A stretch of DNA of 64,000 bases from Terfezia claveryi (GCA_015179025.1 WHUX01000125.1:62001-126000); one strand, 5' to 3'; shown: positions 23,441-35,057, numbered from the stretch's first letter. The notes: generated by a model from the letters alone, not told the origin. Translations and numbers: made by a program.

Positions 23441-24361
23441 GTGGTTCTCGAGAGTCGAACCTGGCATGCATCTGTCGAGAAGTTTTTCAGCTCTAGTGAA
23501 GTTGAAAACTTCATCATCGATGGTCCTTGTTCGGAATTCGCAGATTGCTATAAACCTTGCAATTTCTGCGGTGAAAAGCAAAGCGATTGTTCATGTTCCC
23601 CACTGAGCGATGTACCAGACAACGTTTGGGGAGATCAATTAACACAAGAGTCCCCAGAAACTTCATACATGATGACCTTTGCTGCTGTTTCCACCTCCAA
23701 TTGTGACGAGGAAGAACCACTGTTGGACAGAGATTGTGATTCAGAGTCTGAGGAGGACTGTTGGACACGGGACTTCCTATTCTTCAAGCTCAATGGTGGA
23801 TTCCCAATAGACATCGGCAGTTCAGTGCCAGGATATGGAAATCCAGGCTCAACATACGCCACTATGATGGGGGATATTGTACACCTACAAAAATTCTTTG
23901 CCAAATTGGTACGGGATAAAAATCTCGTCGAGAGGAGATTTACTCCAGGTTTCCAAGCAGAATTGAACTTTGGGCACAAGCCAAGTCACCTCCTACGGAG
24001 TATCGATGACGATATTGAACGCCATATCGAGAGCATGAGACTCGAAAGCGTCAAAACGCCAACGAAACCTAAGGTGTATGGGCCCCCAGTTCGAAGAACA
24101 CAGTCAGCAGGGCGCAAGCCTCATCTACTTCGCCAGCCCCTTTCGAGTACACGGAAATATCGAAGCAATTTTCCAGCCGTACAATCTATCGGACGTCCCA
24201 TACACACTCCCCGATCGATCATAAACCCCCTAGGAGCAGCCCAACGGCGTCTGCGTATCTCCAAGAAATACAAATCGGCCCCCAATACGAAAGCTACAGA
24301 GGCACAAGACGCCGGGGTGTGTGTTGGTGCCACTCGACGGAGCTGGTTGCAGTTTGCGTAA
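23441..24361 (+). CDS. hypothetical protein with a cysteine-rich N-terminal patch
   Basis: A 300-codon open frame with balanced codon use and no transposon similarity. The start shown is only where the conserved-looking frame opens (GTG); the frame is open back to about 23414 without an ATG, so a 5' exon with the true start must lie upstream. Near the start is a cysteine cluster (CYKPCNFCGEKQSDCSC) that could bind a metal ion. Then come acidic patches (DEEEPLLDRDCDSESEED), a hydrophobic/globular middle (TYATMMGDIVHLQKFFAKL) and a basic, serine- and proline-rich tail with RR and KK pairs. I do not recognise the family. An acidic middle and a basic tail would suit a nuclear or regulatory protein, but no function is claimed. 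Confidence 0.5.
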   Translation: MVLESRTWHASVEKFFSSSEVENFIIDGPCSEFADCYKPCNFCGEKQSDCSCSPLSDVPDNVWGDQLTQESPETSYMMTFAAVSTSNCDEEEPLLDRDCDSESEEDCWTRDFLFFKLNGGFPIDIGSSVPGYGNPGSTYATMMGDIVHLQKFFAKLVRDKNLVERRFTPGFQAELNFGHKPSHLLRSIDDDIERHIESMRLESVKTPTKPKVYGPPVRRTQSAGRKPHLLRQPLSSTRKYRSNFPAVQSIGRPIHTPRSIINPLGAAQRRLRISKKYKSAPNTKATEAQDAGVCVGATRRSWLQFA

Positions 24362-25031
24362 ATCTCATCTAGTTTCTCTCACCTGGCGTTGAGCTTGAGG
24401 CTGCTGCACATTCTTGGGTTTCTTCGGTAATGATTATGCATATTTGGTACGGAAGTGGTTATCTTCCAATGACGACAGAATTTTTTTGGGTTTCGGGAGT
24501 TTAGGTGATTTGCTTGTGTGGTAGTTTGTTTTTTTCCTTGCTGTGCTTGATCTATGATGCTATTGATGGGAGCGTTAACGAATCATGAGGGGTTTGGGCA
24601 TATCAGGGTATAATAAGAATATAGACGAAGCTTATTGAAGCTCCTTACCTGGTCTAGGTGATCATGTCGGATGGAATAGAGCTATAGTATGAGGTGTGGA
24701 ATACAGGATATATGAAATTGCTTTAGTTTGAGCCAGCGAGGAGCGCATCACATTGAATATGTAGAGCAGTGAAGCGTAGATGCTCGTGATAATCCTGTAA
24801 GTGAGGGCGAATCACAGCGTACTCTAGTACCATTACGCGTGGGATGGGAAGTAGTGGATCGAGACTAGGAGATAGTCTGAGAGGGACGAGCATCGGATGG
24901 TTTCTTGAAGATCCTTGCTTAGTCCGTCCGGTCTTTATCTTATCAGATCAGAGTCCCCATAGACGTTGGCACCAGACTACCGCCCACATCCCCACCCCAC
25001 GCACATACTCGGTGGCCTTCTCCAAACTCAA
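24362..25031. other. intergenic spacer upstream of ARP10
   Basis: No conserved open frame. T-rich around 24480-24540. It likely contains the 3' flank of the hypothetical gene and the ARP10 promoter. Confidence 0.45.
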
Positions 25032-26854
25032 ATGGACACGTCTAGTAGCCCCCTCTCCGGCTACCGGTCATCCCCCCGCACAACCACCTCCTACAACCCC
25101 TCCTCCTCCACCCCACTCGCCCCACGAGCATACAACTACACTTCACCGGGTAGTGCCCTCACCCAGTCCGAGGACCCTGTGGTGATAGAGATTGGCACAC
25201 GGTATCTCCGAGCTGGCTTTGCAAACGAGGCAGCACCACGATGCGTGATTCCATATACTGAGGACATGTGGAGGCGGGTTGGGGACAAAGTGGTGGACAG
25301 TGGGAAGCGAGGGGGAACTATGTTGACACACAAGGCCCCTATTTCGTCAGAGACTGTACAGATGAAGAAAAAGTCCACGAGGAAGAGCCGGGGTGAACTG
25401 TGGCAGTACGATCTGAGGAGCTTGGATACAGGGCTAGTGGAGGACTTGATAGAAAGGACACTCAGAGAGGCCTACAACAAGTATGCTCGTAATATGGGAT
25501 GTCACACTCTCACATGCTAATTTCAATGCTCCACGGGTAGGTATTTGCTCGTCGACTCAAAAACGAAGAAGGTTGTTCTCCCACTTCCCCCACTGCTCCC
25601 CACAATCCTCATTAAGACCATTACGAATACCATCTTCACACAATTCCATCCACCTACAATTACATACTTCTCCGCCCCTGTTCTCTGCACTGTATCTGCA
25701 GGTCTACGTTCCGCACTAGTAATCGACATAGGATGGCACGAAACTGTAATTACCCCAATATACGAGCTGCGAGTCATTGGCGGACTAGTGGGGGCAGCTG
25801 GTCGAACGAAGCGGGCTGGCAAGATACTCCACAAAAAGACTGGAGAAATTCTAGAAAACATGCTGGTCCAGAAGGGAATTGAAGGCAAGAAGCTCAAAGA
25901 AAACCACATTGAGGAGCTTGTTCAACGAGTCGTCTGGTGTGAGAACTACGAGGTCCGGAAACGAGAGCGAGAGCTCTGGCGCAAGGCCGACAGAAGCAAA
26001 TCACCGAATCCTGGTACATCGTTGCCTGGCACACATGCATCCACTAAACCTACATTCTCGACTGCCGGTCCGGCAACGATGCTGATTCCCCTCATTACAA
26101 CTGACTCGCATAAACCGCTCTCAATAAATATACCGCTCTCAACACTTTCCCTACCGGTGGAACATGCATTCTTCGAAGCAACTACCTCCAATGACTCCTA
26201 CGATGGCTACGATGGCGACGAGCCCGATCAAGATGAACTTCCCCTTCCCCAGCTTCTGTATAAGTCCCTCCTCGCTTGCCACATCGACGTCCGAGCTGCG
26301 TGCCTTTCCCGGATAGTCATCGTCGGTGGACCTTCAAATATCCTAGGCCTTAAGAAACGAATCATAGATGAACTCCATGCCCTCGTGCAAGAGAATGGCG
26401 GATGGAACATTGTAAAGATCACGCAAAGTGCTAGGGTGAGGAGGAAGGGCGTTTCTCCTACTGTGATAACAGAAGGCGAAGACGAACGGCCACCACCCCC
26501 ACCCCCAAGGACGATATGCCTCCTCCCCCTCCTCCACCAGAGTTTCTGAATGAGCCTCTCAAGCTTCCAGCAGAACCCGCAAGAGAAGATGCAAAGGTAG
26601 AATCTGCGGAGGAAAATGCAAATATATTCGGGAGTCACAATCGCATACGGAGGTATAAAGAGCTTGAAGAGAGGGAGAACCCGAAGCCGAGCCAGCCACC
26701 AGGGTTGATCCAGGGGGTCAAGTCTCTCGGGACATGGGTCGGAGGAAGTATTGTTGCGGGAGCCAGGGTGAGAGGTATATGTGAGGTGGAAAGGGATAAG
26801 TTCCTCTCGGCTGTAGCTTCGGGAGGGATGGGGCTTCCGAATAACATGCTTTGA
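25032..26854 (+). CDS. ARP10: Arp10/Arp11-like actin-related protein of dynactin
   Basis: Pointed-end actin-like subunit of dynactin, the dynein cofactor (Ro7 type in filamentous fungi). Exon 1 is 25032-25480 and exon 2 starts at 25541; the junction reads YNKY|LLVDSK with a GTATGC donor. The N-terminal serine/proline segment is followed by DPVVIEIGTRYLRAGFANE, the actin phosphate-1 region. The middle has SAGLRSALVIDIGWHETVIT (phosphate-2-like). The third conserved part is LSRIVIVGGPSNILGLKKRI. After ERPPPPPP near 26500 the frame shifts by one base; the correct continuation (DDMPPPPPPPEFLNEPL to GLPNNML) runs in another frame to 26854 and contains IQGVKSLGTWVGGSIV, the family's C-terminal end. 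The shift falls in a run of C bases, and one missing base would restore it. ATG chosen because the serine-rich start fits the family. Confidence 0.88.
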
Positions 26855-26996
26855 GGGGCCGCCCAAGTGACCTCAGCGCTGGAGCTCGACGCGAATTGCC
26901 CCGATGACATCGGATATTCGCGGGTTTAGGCGTAATTTGTGAAATTGGTAATACAATACCCCAGGTCGCGAGCCTCCGACCCCAGCGTATAATTTG

Positions 26997-28003
26997 TACC
27001 CGTTTTACCAGAAAACGCATAACCTCCGTGATATTTCCAGTATTAAGAAAAAGGCCACGACTCCGCTTGTCCCTGTTACTTGCCCTCCCCAATTCCTCCC
27101 ACCCCATTTCTATCTCCCTTCTCATACAAACACCCCTCAACCCTCTCCACACCGCCTCACAAACCCTCTTCCCCGGTGACGTTCTCGGGAACACCACCAC
27201 AATCTCCTCCTCCCCCGAAAAAACCTAACCTCAACCCCACAAATCGCTCGTGGATCCAAACATCCTGAATCTGGCTCGTGGGGATAACTCTCGTAGTCCC
27301 CCCGTGCCCTAGAAAAGAGGTAATACTCCATTTTGAACCCTGGAAGGGGGGTATTCGGGAAGGGTTTTTGGAAGAGCGAGCTGAGGAGGGTGAGGAAGAA
27401 AGCTTGCGAGTGCGGAGAGTAAGGTTGGTAGGGGGGAGAGGAGGAAGAGGGTGCTGAATGTTGCGGAGAAGCAGGTGCGTGTTTGGATGCCGAGGTTGCG
27501 AATTATTAGGAGGGATTCTTCTTTGGTGGAATATTAACAAAATTCAGGTACCAGCCTTCAATTGAATCACGAATACTTACCAGTATACCCCCTCCTCCCG
27601 ACACGAAACCCCCCCCCCCCCCATTACCAACCCAGCGCCAATCCACCACCACTCCATCCCTCTCGCGCAACTAACAAGCCACCCCACCATCACCAATCCC
27701 CCAATCCCCCATCCCCACTACCTAGTACTCTCAACCCACCTCCTCACCAACCCATCCTCAATCCCCCATGAAAGCTCTTCAAAGCTCCCCCCTCTCATCA
27801 CAACCTCATCTCTATACTTGACTCCCCCCAAAAAAATTCACACCCCCACAACTTCCTTGACAACAACACTCCACGCAATTAGAAGGTACCTCGTCCATGA
27901 ATTCTTCAGCGGGATCGGGGCAGTGGTGAACGGTGTACTTCATTGTTGTTGGAGACAGGGAGCGCGTCACGAGGCGAGGGGTGGAGGTTGTGAAGGGGTA
28001 CAT
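26997..28003 (-). CDS. GPI15: PIG-H/Gpi15 subunit of GPI-GlcNAc transferase, reading frame broken at several points
   Basis: Subunit of the ER complex that starts GPI-anchor synthesis by moving GlcNAc to phosphatidylinositol. Pieces in order on the minus strand: a start at 28003 (MYPFTTSTPRLVTRS, then TTMKYTVHH), hydrophobic segments, a GTAAGT donor near 27579, ESLLIIRNLGIQT, then TRVIPTSQIQDVWIHE, then GVEVRFF, then EEEIVVVFPRTSPGKR and EAVWRGLRG. All are in the order of the PIG-H domain, but they lie in three different frames. Single missing bases in or beside runs of G (about 27300, 27235 and 27212) would repair the domain, and more breaks lie in the N-terminal part. The C-terminus past about 27100 is uncertain; the open frame runs on to 26718 and would overlap ARP10 antisense. 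Either sequence errors or a decaying gene. Confidence 0.65.
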
Positions 28004-28373
28004 TTTTGGACCTTCTGCAGCGTTACAATGTGAAGCGCACGAGTTTGGTTAGCGGTTGGCACCCAACTAGTCGTCGGAAGTGGCGCAATAACCTTTTAAG
28101 GTCACGCTACTAAAAACCCCTGACTGTAAGCTATGTAGCCTATGCATGTTCAACTAAGCAACACGAATGCAGCCATGTGGTACATGTAGCATACCACACC
28201 TTGATTCTTCATACGCTAGCTTCGACTGCTCTTAAGGCAAGATCGCCTGTTCTGTGCCTGGCAACTAACATAACAGAACCATATCTTCCAAGCTCAATTT
28301 ACTGAAACTTGAAAAGATTCCACCCCAAGCGTATGCATCAATATCTATATAAAGCGCAGGGGAGGATCTCGAG
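28004..28373. promoter_or_regulatory. shared promoter region of divergent GPI15 and BOS1
   Basis: A 370-bp spacer between the two starts. CTATATAAAGC at about 28345-28355, 20-30 bases before the BOS1 start, resembles a TATA box. Regulatory role inferred from the arrangement. Confidence 0.5.
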
Positions 28374-29378
28374 ATGGTGAGTCCCGCTCCGTTTAGAGCA
28401 TTATGGTTGTATTCAACCTCTACTTCTGCACTGGAAGAGGATATCTTGAACAGATGGCGATTGGAGCTGGAGCTGGAGCTGACGTATGCTATGATTTATA
28501 TGTAGAATTCTCTCTTCAACTCAGCGCTCAAGCAGAGTCTGTCTGTCAAAAAGGATTTAGATACATTCTCCGAATCACCAGTAACGACATCAGCGGCATT
28601 ACTAGGTATATAGCATCTAAAAATTCCAGGCTATATCAGGAGAGCGAGCCGAACTGAGGGTGTAATAGGGCAAATATCAGCATCTCTCGCCTCCCTCTCG
28701 CGAATAGTAGAAGACTATGACTCCATGGCACGACGGGAGCCCGTTCCCGCAAAACAAGAAAAAGCGCTCATGCGAGTAAAGAACTTTCGGAAGGAAATAC
28801 AAGAATACAGGACACACTTTGAGAAGCTAAAAAGTGACCGTGCAGAAGCTGTAGATCTCCCCCAGCCCCCAGGGACTTCCAAGAGGATATTGACATAAAT
28901 ATAGGAGCACACCCATGCACGCTCCGAACTCCTCGGCCGGAGAGGTCACTCCTCCGCTACCCCCGACAACCCCTACGCCTACAACCCGTCTTCCTCCAGC
29001 ACCACCCACAACCGAATCTCCTCCCTCGCACACTCCTCCTCTGCCTTCCCCCCTCCCGCAAACTATCAACAAAATCAGCAACAACTTGCCACTCACGAAG
29101 ATCATCTATTCCGAGAACGAGACTTCACTTCCAGAACTCACGAGCAACTTGATGAATTCCTGGATAGAGGGCGGAGCGTGTTACATAGTCTAGGGGAGCA
29201 GAAGGCTATGCTGAAGAATACTCAGAGGAAGCTGTATAGTGTAGCTAATACGCTGGGGATAAGTAGGGATACGATCAGGATGATTGAGAGGAGGGCGACA
29301 CAGGACAAGTGGATATTCTATGGGGGCGTAGTAATCTTCTTCGTTTTTTGCTACTTCGTATTACGGTGGTTACGTTAA
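28374..29378 (+). CDS. BOS1: Bos1 (membrin-type) Qb-SNARE of ER-Golgi transport
   Basis: Membrane SNARE for fusion of ER-derived vesicles with the cis-Golgi. Four exons: 28374-28376 (the ATG alone), 28506-28605, 28669-28850 and 28905-29378, together 759 bases or 252 residues. The junctions read M|NSLFNSALKQSLSVKKDLD, LLG|QISASLASLSRIVEDYD and EA|EHTHARSELLGRR. Family motifs are VPAKQEKALMRVKNF, the SNARE segment EQLDEFLDRGRSVLHSLGEQ to YSVANTLGISRDTIRMIERR, and a C-terminal anchor (WIFYGGVVIFFVFCYFVLRW). The residue at the layer-0 position is the Q in GEQKAML. Start exon with only the ATG has a clean GTGAGT donor. Convergent with the next gene (129-bp gap). Confidence 0.95.
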
Positions 29379-29506
29379 TGGGAGTCACAAAAGGCAGGCA
29401 GTTAGAGGTGTGGTTGGTGGTTAGGATATGGTTTATATTGTGGGAATATGGGCGTCAGTTTTCTTACGTTAATGCTATTTATTCATGGGTTAGCCACGCA
29501 GTTCGT

Positions 29507-31336
29507 TTAATCAAGATGCGGTTCACATTCCGATATTCTTCTGTTCACATCCCTCCCAAATCTCTCGAGGTTCCCTGCCTTCCAACCCCTAAACTCCCTC
29601 ATCGCCTTCGGAAGCTCCTCTGTACTCTTTCTCAACGCCGCCCGAGCCTCCATTAGCAGGTCTTCTGGAACCACAATATCCTCCTCCGCCACCCCCGTGG
29701 TTATCCCATTCCCGGGAACCTCTCCCACTGGAGGCCCATTCTCAGAATAATAAATTTTCATACCCCTTGATGGCCCAACCACCTTCTCAGCCGAAGCATA
29801 GGAGTATATCCTATCAGTATTGAATATCCAAATCCACAATCCGATTTCTGGACGGGGTTCTTCGTTTTCGGAGATGAGACGAAAGCGTCGGATGGCGAGG
29901 TCGGAAATCATACTAATTAGTTGGGCTGAGAGGAAAGGCAATGAGGGGTATGATTCTACTTTATATGGTGTCGAGGTTGGCGGTGGGACTGGAGGGGAGG
30001 TGGGGTGGAGGATACACAGATTCCATTTGTTAAGGCGGAAGGTTTCGCTAGGTGGAGTTAGGGCAGAGGCCGGGGTTGCTGGAGGGAAGTCTGAGTTTTC
30101 GTCGGGATTGATGTCTTCCCCGAAACCTAACGTGGTTTTACAAGCCACGCAATGGACGGTTCGTTTGCTTCTCGACACAAAATCTTCAGTGTTGGACTGA
30201 AGGGTCTAAATCACACCAGCATGAATTAGCATCGACGCAGGTCAAAGTAATTCCCAACATAGAAGTCTACAAAAAAATGTGCCTCCATTAATCCCGTAGC
30301 CCACAGTAATCTTAACTCGAAGCACAGTGAAATAGGGAGGTCTTAAAAGCCACTATCACTCAAATCCCTATGCTTCCACTCTAGCCAGAAAAACCACCTA
30401 GGACAATGCCTGGGGATTTTCCGTCAAGTAGGAAGATTTATGAATTCGATGGTGTGTGGCAGAGTTTGCTTTGGGGTAATTGTATCGGTAGAGAGAGCCA
30501 TTGAGGTCACCCGTGAGGGTAGGGCTCTGCACCTTCTTTTTACCCATTGAGGGGAGAGACAAAATAGAACATGCAGAGCTGAAAAACTGCAAATTTTGAT
30601 GAAACCAATTATTGATATGGGTATACCCCTTTCCTATCTGCAACTTTGTAAATTGCTTCCTACCTACCTTCTCAATCTCCGCTACTTCCACTCCCCCAAC
30701 ATCCCTTCTATTCACCAAGAAAAACGTCAGATCCACCAGTCCCACTCCCTCAGGCGTAAAAAAGCCTCCAATTCCTCTTCCCGAGCTCGTGTCCCTAGCT
30801 AACCTCCTCTTCACAGCTTTATCTTTCTCCGTATCCCCTTCCACATGTGGCTTATGGCAATGCCAGAAGTCCATCATCTCAGCCCAGTTGTGACAAGGTA
30901 GATCTTTCCATATCTTGATCTTTCTTCCAGAGAGCACCTCTGCGCGACAGTGAAAGCAGCTAACTGCTAGACAGAGGGAGTTGAGTTCCGGAGCAGACCA
31001 GGGGACATGATTATCATTGTCTTCCTGCCGGGCAGCGGTGTCGCCATGAAGGAGTAAGAGGGATTTCGACCATGCAGTTGCCCCGGGGGGTATTGAAAGC
31101 GATGGCGGATTGTGGCTCGAAGGTGCTGGTAGCGGGGCCTTTACGACAGAGGGTAAAGGCAGAAATATATCCCATTTCTGTGCCATAGATTCATGATGGA
31201 GGGATAAAGTACTTCCGCATTTGTCGAGGGACAAGCGAGTAGTGGGTGTAGCGGGTGTGGGAAGGTCAATGAATACATTGACTTGTCGGAGATTGCGGAG
31301 GAGTTCAGCGTAGAGAAGGGGAGTCGTTGTAGTCAT
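29507..31336 (-). CDS. UBE3D-like HECT-type E3 ubiquitin ligase (E2-binding protein)
   Basis: Member of the family of human UBE3D (E2C-binding ligase). The first exon starts at the ATG at 31336 and contains LSLDKCGSTLSLHHESM, LSLDKCGS, then CFHCRAEVL and LPCHNWAEMMDFWHCHKPH, the hallmark motif of the family with its C-H-H-C-like metal ligands. A donor (GTATAC) near 30630 and an acceptor (CTTCAG) near 30197 bound an intron of about 430 bases. The second exon reads SNTEDFVSRSKRTVHCVACK, TLGF, then FRLNKWNLCI, again typical, and continues to the stop at 29507 with LWIWIFNTDRIYSYAS. The long intron may hide one more small exon. No frameshift seen. Head-to-head with ARG82. Confidence 0.85.
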
Positions 31337-31694
31337 TGTAAATAAGTTACGTCTCTGTGATGGGAACTATGAGTAAATGAGTTATGTACATGTACCACCG
31401 TTGAGATGATCCTCCGCTGATGGCAACAATAATAGAAAAGCTGTTTTTGTACGCGTGGTTCCATATTGGAAGTATGTAAATGTGTTGTATTTATATCTGG
31501 TTAGGTTTGATAATCCTAGACTAGATAATCCATATGCTCAGTCAGCCAATGTAACTATGTCCTGCCCTAAATTCATGCTTATGTAAGTATCCTTGACAGC
31601 ATCAAGTTCTCGTACCACAGGACAAGATCATCTTGACACCTTCTCTTCAATTGAATACCCCTCGTTTAGAACAGCAAAATACCCCAGGCTTTCA
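31337..31694. promoter_or_regulatory. shared promoter region of the UBE3D-like gene and ARG82
   Basis: A 358-bp AT-rich spacer between divergent start codons. No known box recognised. The open frame upstream of 31695 begins with TTG, so 31695 is taken as the ARG82 start. Confidence 0.45.
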
Positions 31695-32771
31695 ATGCCC
31701 GAGACTCCAAAACCGGCTCCTGCGGAGAGCACCCCAATTCCAGCTATCGATACTAGCAAAGTTATAGCTTTCGGTCTAGCAGCTGCCGGCCAGTAGGTTC
31801 TCCAACTCTAGGCACTTCACTACACCCCACTCTACTCCAACCTTCCAATGTCCGAATCCCCAGACCATGTAGAAAATACTGACCCTCTTTCCAGCGAGGG
31901 AGTAATGTCTGACGAGTCTGGGTCGGTCATTATCAAGCCCTGCACCACTGCCGAGGTTGCATTCTATGAAGTCTCAGTCACCTCGCACCCCAAATTCGCC
32001 GCATACATGCCTACATTCTTTGGTACCCTCCAGCTTGGGGAGCCTACGGCCAACTCCACAGACTTCACGCCCCCAGTGCACAACCGCATTACCAACATCG
32101 TCCTCAGTAATATCGCCTATGGGTTCACCTCTCCCTGTATCCTCGACATTAAACTCGGCGCACAGCTCTGGGACGAAGAAGCTAGCCCTGATAAACGTGC
32201 TCGATTGGATAAAGTTTCTGACAACACTACCAGCCGTCCCTTAGGTTTCAGGGTAGCCGGGATGAAAGTCTATAAAGGCACTGGAGCTGTTGGGTCTGAC
32301 CCAGCTATCGATGCTACGGGATATAGGGTTTTTGATAAGCAATATGGAAGGGTTTTTACTGCTGGAAACGTGATTGATGCGTTCAAGGAGTACTTTTCTT
32401 CTGAGATTAGCCCTGAGCAAGTTAAGCTTGTTGCGAGTAGGTTGTTGAGGAAGGTAAGCGAGATTAGGGAGATATTAGAGGGTCAGGAGAGTAGGATGTA
32501 TGGTGCTAGTTTGCTTTTTTGCTACGAGGGGGATAAGTACGCTTTTGAAGTGGCGTTGAAGGAGGAGGATAGACGGAAGGAGAGGGAGGCAAAAGAGCAG
32601 CTGGATGAGGATAGGGAAGAGGATGAGGAAGAGGAGGACATTAAAAAGGTGGAGGATGTGAGGTTGATTGATTTTGCGCATGCAAGTTGGACCCCAGGGC
32701 AGGGTCCAGATAAAAATGCATTACATGGGGTGAAGAACACGGAGAAGTTTTTGAAGAATCTTAGTGTTTGA
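31695..32771 (+). CDS. ARG82: inositol polyphosphate multikinase
   Basis: Kinase that phosphorylates inositol tri- and tetrakisphosphates in the nucleus and also helps control arginine genes in yeast. Exons 31695-31792 and 31895-32771 give 324 residues; the junction reads AAAG|HEGVMSDESG, matching the family start of the kinase domain. Motifs: PCILDIKLGAQLWDEEA (the PxxxDxKxG inositol-binding signature), GFRVAGMKVYKG, GASLLFCYEGD (SSLL-type) and VRLIDFAHASWTPGQGPD (the IDF metal-binding motif). An inserted acidic stretch (EDREEDEEEEDIKKVED) precedes IDF, as in other Arg82 proteins. Convergent with the permease, 263 bases apart. Confidence 0.93.
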
Positions 32772-33034
32772 AGGGCCTTGGGCATAGGTATGGTACACGC
32801 ATAACGATCAACAAACTTATTTACCCAGCTAATGGAGGTCAGCGTAAATAGCGAAAATCTCCCGGCTTTTCGTATTATTCGTATCTTCTTTTGATATTGT
32901 ACACCATGATTATACCCTCTCCTTCTTGAGTAGTATCAGTTGTTGAATAATAAAAATTTTTTACGTGTTAAATACACTTTTCTCGTGGGATATCATCCGA
33001 AAAGTTTGTCCCAGTGCTTAGAGACCACATTTCT

Positions 33035-35057
33035 TTAAGCACTACCAGTTAGTCCAATGTCCAGGTCATCCACAAAGCCTAAGAGAGAAACATACCTCGG
33101 TATTGGGTCAACATACTCCCGTTCATATGCGTCCACCTCCGACTTGTTGGTCAATAGATCCACCTCTTCTGGCCTCCGCCACTTGCTCTTCTTCAGTGCC
33201 TTCCACCCCAGGAACAACAATGGGAACAGACCAATCATCATGTAAGAGAATAGGAAAGTAGGGACATCCCACTTCCCAGGAAGGAAAACAGTGTAGCCTC
33301 CTACGAATGCCATGACTAATGTAAAGGTCAACGCGTAATATCCACCCCATTTCCCTAACTTGCTAATGTAGGGTAGAGATTCTAACGGAATATTTTGTGC
33401 CGCCAGGGCATTACGCCATGCAAGGAACGTAAATGAAATTACAGAGTAATTGATGAGCTGCGAAGCCGTAACCTAGGAATAGTCTGTTAGTAATAAAATC
33501 CCACATGCCTCGTAGGTAAAGATTCTGGGGGCATACCAAACTAACAAACCAACTCAATACCACAGCAGCTGAGTTGGAAACTTCCAAGAAGGACAACAAT
33601 CCAATTACCAAAACTACCAATACACAATACACAGGGACACCCTGCTTTGTGCACTTAGTAAGGACTCTTGGTGCCTTACCCTCAAGTGCGAGCCCATACA
33701 AGCTGCGGCTAGCACAGAAAACATAGCTATTCCCAGCGGAAAGCGCAGCTGTCAGGATAAGTGCGTTGATGATGTGAGGGAGCACAGAGATATCAAGTCG
33801 ATTCATAGCAATGACGTAAGGGGAGGCTGCAGCGCCGGGTTTTCCAGCTGAGAGTGCATCCTTTAGTGTGGACTCTGTATGAGGTATAACAATACCAACA
33901 CACAGAGAGCCGAGCACGAAAAAAAAGGTAAGGCGATAAAAAACTGCATTGAATGCATGAGGCATAGTTTCTCGAGGTTTGACCGCTTCTCCTAGTTGTA
34001 GAAAACTAGTTAACAGCTGAAGGATTCCGGGATAAGATTGAAGGCAAGCTAACCAGCAGCCATAGCAACATAGTCTGGACCAGCAATAGTGAAGCTTGCT
34101 TGGATAAGACATGCTAAAAATCCAAGAAATCTCCCCAAGTCTCCAGTCGTAATGTGTTCGGCAAAGGGCCCCTAGTAATACCAGCAGATTGTCAGCTACA
34201 AGACCTCACCAAACCCGGATCGTTAGAAACTAACCGGGTCCTTCCAGTACCTAAATCCATAAGCATCTCGTTTGGGGTTTCCCCCAACCATAGTAACAAA
34301 AGTGAACGCCATCAATCCTAAGATCAACACCACTTTTCCAAGGGCCATCCAGAACTCGCTTTCTCCATACCATTTCACGGCAAAGAGGTTAACGGTTGCA
34401 TATATGACAAGGATAATGGCAATAATGATGCCCACATGAATTGATGAAGTCCAATAGCTTATGATCAGGTTGCATGCTACCACCTCGAAGGGCACCAGAG
34501 CAGCTTCAAATATGAAAAAATTCCAACCAGCAGCAACACCGAAGGCATCATCAACGTACCGTCCAGCGAAGCGGATGAACGGGCTGGATATGGGAAGATA
34601 AGTGACCATTTCAGCAATGCAAGCATTTACCGCCAGTATAACGGTACACCTGAGAGAAATCCATCATTAGCCGTAGGTCTCAAAAAGAATATGACCGTGG
34701 AGTGAGAGCTATTTTTTTCGATTTGCATTGCTTGAAACAAACGTCCAAAGCAATACTTCATGTGATTCAAACTCACCAGAAGGTAAATGCGATTAACAGG
34801 CTTGCTGGGCCTCCTTGCATCAAACCTCTTCCAATCTGGACGTAAAGCGCCGTCCCAATAGTACCTCCAATCCCAATAAGCTGGATATGCCGATTCTTGA
34901 GCTTCCTGTGTGTCTCATCTTGACTGGGATTCGGTCTCGTGGTCGGCCCTGATTCAAGGGTGGATAGTGATGAAACTGACGGTGGGCCAGCATCTGTATC
35001 CTCCTTTTCACTGACGGCGTCCCTGCAATGGTGAGAAATGCTCGATGCGGAAGTCAT
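33035..35057 (-). CDS. amino acid permease of the fungal YAT family
   Basis: Plasma-membrane proton-coupled amino acid transporter with about twelve membrane segments. The ATG at 35057 opens a hydrophilic N-terminus, then HIQLIGIGGTIGTALYVQIG, the consensus of the first segment. Further exons: CTVILAVNACIAEMVTYLPI, GRYVDDAFGVAAGWNFF, VKWYGESEFWMALGKVVLI, ITTGDLGRFLGFLACLIQAS, AVFYRLTFFFVLGSLCVGIV, TAALSAGNSYVFCASRSLYG and WRNALAAQNIPLESLPY. The C-terminal tail has RRPEEVDLLTNKSEVDAYE. Exons end at clean GT-AG sites (for example LIAFTFW with GTGAGT near 34776). The last residues after DPIPR are uncertain: the frame runs to a stop at 33035, but GTATGT there could be a donor. Substrate cannot be told; closest in feel to Agp2/Agp3-like members. 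Confidence 0.9.

Noticed and set aside
26228..26866. 212-codon open frame on the minus strand
   Set aside because: Antisense to the conserved third part of ARP10; no similarity recognised.
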